This document shows, piece by piece, positions 5,470 through 6,038 of a stretch of 6,038 bases of DNA. Source of the stretch: an uncultured Collinsella sp. (GTDB lineage Bacteria > Actinomycetota > Coriobacteriia > Coriobacteriales > Coriobacteriaceae); NCBI GenBank assembly GCA_905208635.1, contig CAJLPX010000060.1, positions 1 through 6,038 on the forward strand. Reading direction: 5' to 3'. The position numbers and the translations under genes are program-made. The notes under the pieces were generated by a model. That model did no database searches and had not been told where the DNA came from. It worked only from the letters and a program-made list of their open reading frames with translations. Position 1 is the stretch's first letter. Each line of letters opens with the position of its first letter.

Positions 5470-5605
5470 GGGCCGCGTGCCCGCCCGCAATATATTTGAT
5501 TGATCGCGAGTTCCGCACGCAAAGAAGGCCACTTAATGTGGCCTTCGTCTTGCGCAGGACTGCCCGAGCAGGCAATCAAATATATTGCGGGCGGGCACGC
5601 GGCCC
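5470..5605. repeat. Composite palindrome H3: 33-bp perfect inverted repeats around a terminator-like insert
   Basis: Positions 5470-5502 and 5573-5605 are exact reverse complements over 33 bp, beginning GGGCCGCGTGCCCGCCC and ending in the A+T-rich TATATTTGATTG. They enclose 70 nt that contain a 9-bp terminator-like hairpin (5524-5546). The element lies between murB and the wall-hydrolase gene, and its right arm ends 8 nt from the latter's stop codon. It shares the boundary CGAGAGGGCCGC with the palindrome at 372-456, and TCGCGA just inside the left arm with that palindrome's loop. No target-site duplication is evident at its ends. It could be a small non-autonomous mobile element or a repeat-family member with an enlarged loop. 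Confidence 0.88.
5524..5546. terminator. Terminator-like hairpin inside the composite palindrome
   Basis: GAAGGCCAC pairs with GTGGCCTTC over 9 bp around the loop TTAAT. The minus strand continues TTTGCG and the plus strand GTCTTGCG, so T-tracts are short in both directions. It lies 67 nt past the stop of the minus-strand wall-hydrolase gene and is its best terminator candidate. It may also back up the murB terminator, with which it shares the foot CAAAGAAGGCC. Confidence 0.65.
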
Positions 5606-5613
5606 AGTCGGCT

Positions 5614-6038
5614 TTACGACAGCGCAATACCGCCAAGCCAGCCCCAACGCACGCCAGAGCCAGTACCATAAAAGCTGATGAACGAATCAAGCGACTTAGA
5701 CGTAATGGCGCCCTCGTTGCTCATTACGATGCCGCCGCCAACGTAGATACCCACATGACCGTAGATAAGGCCCGGAGCACCCGTGCCGCTGTGCGAGGAA
5801 TCGGCCACGATCATGCCCACCTGCAGCGCCGAGCGGTCGGAGCTATAGCACCAGGCGTTGAACATGTCGCAGGCGTTGCCGCCAAAGTAGCCAACGCCGG
5901 CGTTACGGAAGACATTGGTAACCCACGCCGCGCACCAGTTCTGACCCGGCGAAGGCGTGGAGTAGCACGCGTTGACGACGGCCTGCTGCTTGCCCGAGCC
6001 GGCATTCTGCTGCGGAGTTCCGGGCGCATACGATCCAC
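5614..6038 (-). CDS. C-terminal part of a CHAP/NlpC-P60-like peptidoglycan hydrolase (start beyond right edge)
   Basis: The last 140 complete codons of a minus-strand gene are visible, ending with TAA at 5614-5616; the frame is open to the window edge, so the start and any signal peptide lie outside. The visible part begins with a Gly/Ser/Gln/Pro-rich linker (to about residue 32), then a papain-like cysteine-peptidase domain. The likely nucleophile is Cys35 in NWCAAWVTNVFRNAG, and the likely base is His94 in IYGHVGIYVGGG. A third polar residue could be Asn107 in MSNEG. WCAAWV-type motifs suggest the CHAP branch, while GHVGIYVG fits both CHAP and NlpC/P60. Such domains cut peptide bonds in peptidoglycan and are normally exported. 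The ATG at 5865 is internal, not the start, because it would exclude the catalytic cysteine. Gene name and exact substrate cannot be assigned. Confidence 0.85.
   Translation of the reverse strand, partial: GSYAPGTPQQNAGSGKQQAVVNACYSTPSPGQNWCAAWVTNVFRNAGVGYFGGNACDMFNAWCYSSDRSALQVGMIVADSSHSGTGAPGLIYGHVGIYVGGGIVMSNEGAITSKSLDSFISFYGTGSGVRWGWLGGIALS

Noticed and set aside
5388..5690. Overlapping 100-codon minus and 76-codon plus open frames across the composite palindrome
   Set aside because: Both translate the same palindromic arms, giving mirrored peptides such as ACPPAIYLI and QIYCGRARGP on both strands. This is an effect of the inverted repeat, not evidence of a gene.

Overview
The window looks like chromosomal DNA from a GC-rich actinobacterium. 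The phosphoketolase resembles the bifidobacterial enzyme from end to end. The mix of genes (phosphoketolase, LacI-type regulator, MurB, CHAP/NlpC-like cell-wall hydrolase) and the short GAAGGCC-type terminators suggest a gut Coriobacteriia member such as Collinsella. That assignment is an inference from remembered family sequences, not a database result.

Layout from left to right: (1) the first 22 codons of an unidentified minus-strand gene (65 down to the window edge). (2) A 418-bp intergenic stretch carrying two long perfect hairpin palindromes (190-258 and 372-456) that share a head sequence in opposite orientations. (3) xfp, a full-length xylulose-5-phosphate/fructose-6-phosphate phosphoketolase on the minus strand (484-3012). 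(4) A 204-bp regulatory gap with a TATACT -10 box and two LacI-type operators exactly 21 bp apart centre to centre, plus a separate hairpin. (5) A LacI/GalR-family regulator on the minus strand (3217-4245). (6) A divergent promoter region, with a third operator-like site in front of the regulator. (7) murB on the plus strand (4429-5391), with a GAAA-loop hairpin terminator. (8) A 136-bp composite palindrome (5470-5605) with 33-bp perfect arms around a second terminator-like hairpin. (9) The C-terminal 140 codons of a secreted-type CHAP/NlpC-P60-like hydrolase on the minus strand, running off the right edge.

The regulator and xfp form an apparent local circuit. The regulator lies directly upstream, its family binds CG-centred palindromes, and two such palindromes overlap the xfp promoter region. 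The regulator probably controls xfp, and perhaps itself, in response to a sugar or sugar phosphate. MurB and the wall hydrolase both concern peptidoglycan, but they converge on a shared terminator region and are not an operon.

The least ordinary content is the set of three long perfect palindromes in intergenic DNA. Two share an 11-nt loop and 7-bp neck (24 of 25 bases) while their outer stems differ but remain perfectly paired. Their loops are also complementary to each other. The third shares the outer boundary sequence and part of the loop, but encloses a terminator hairpin.
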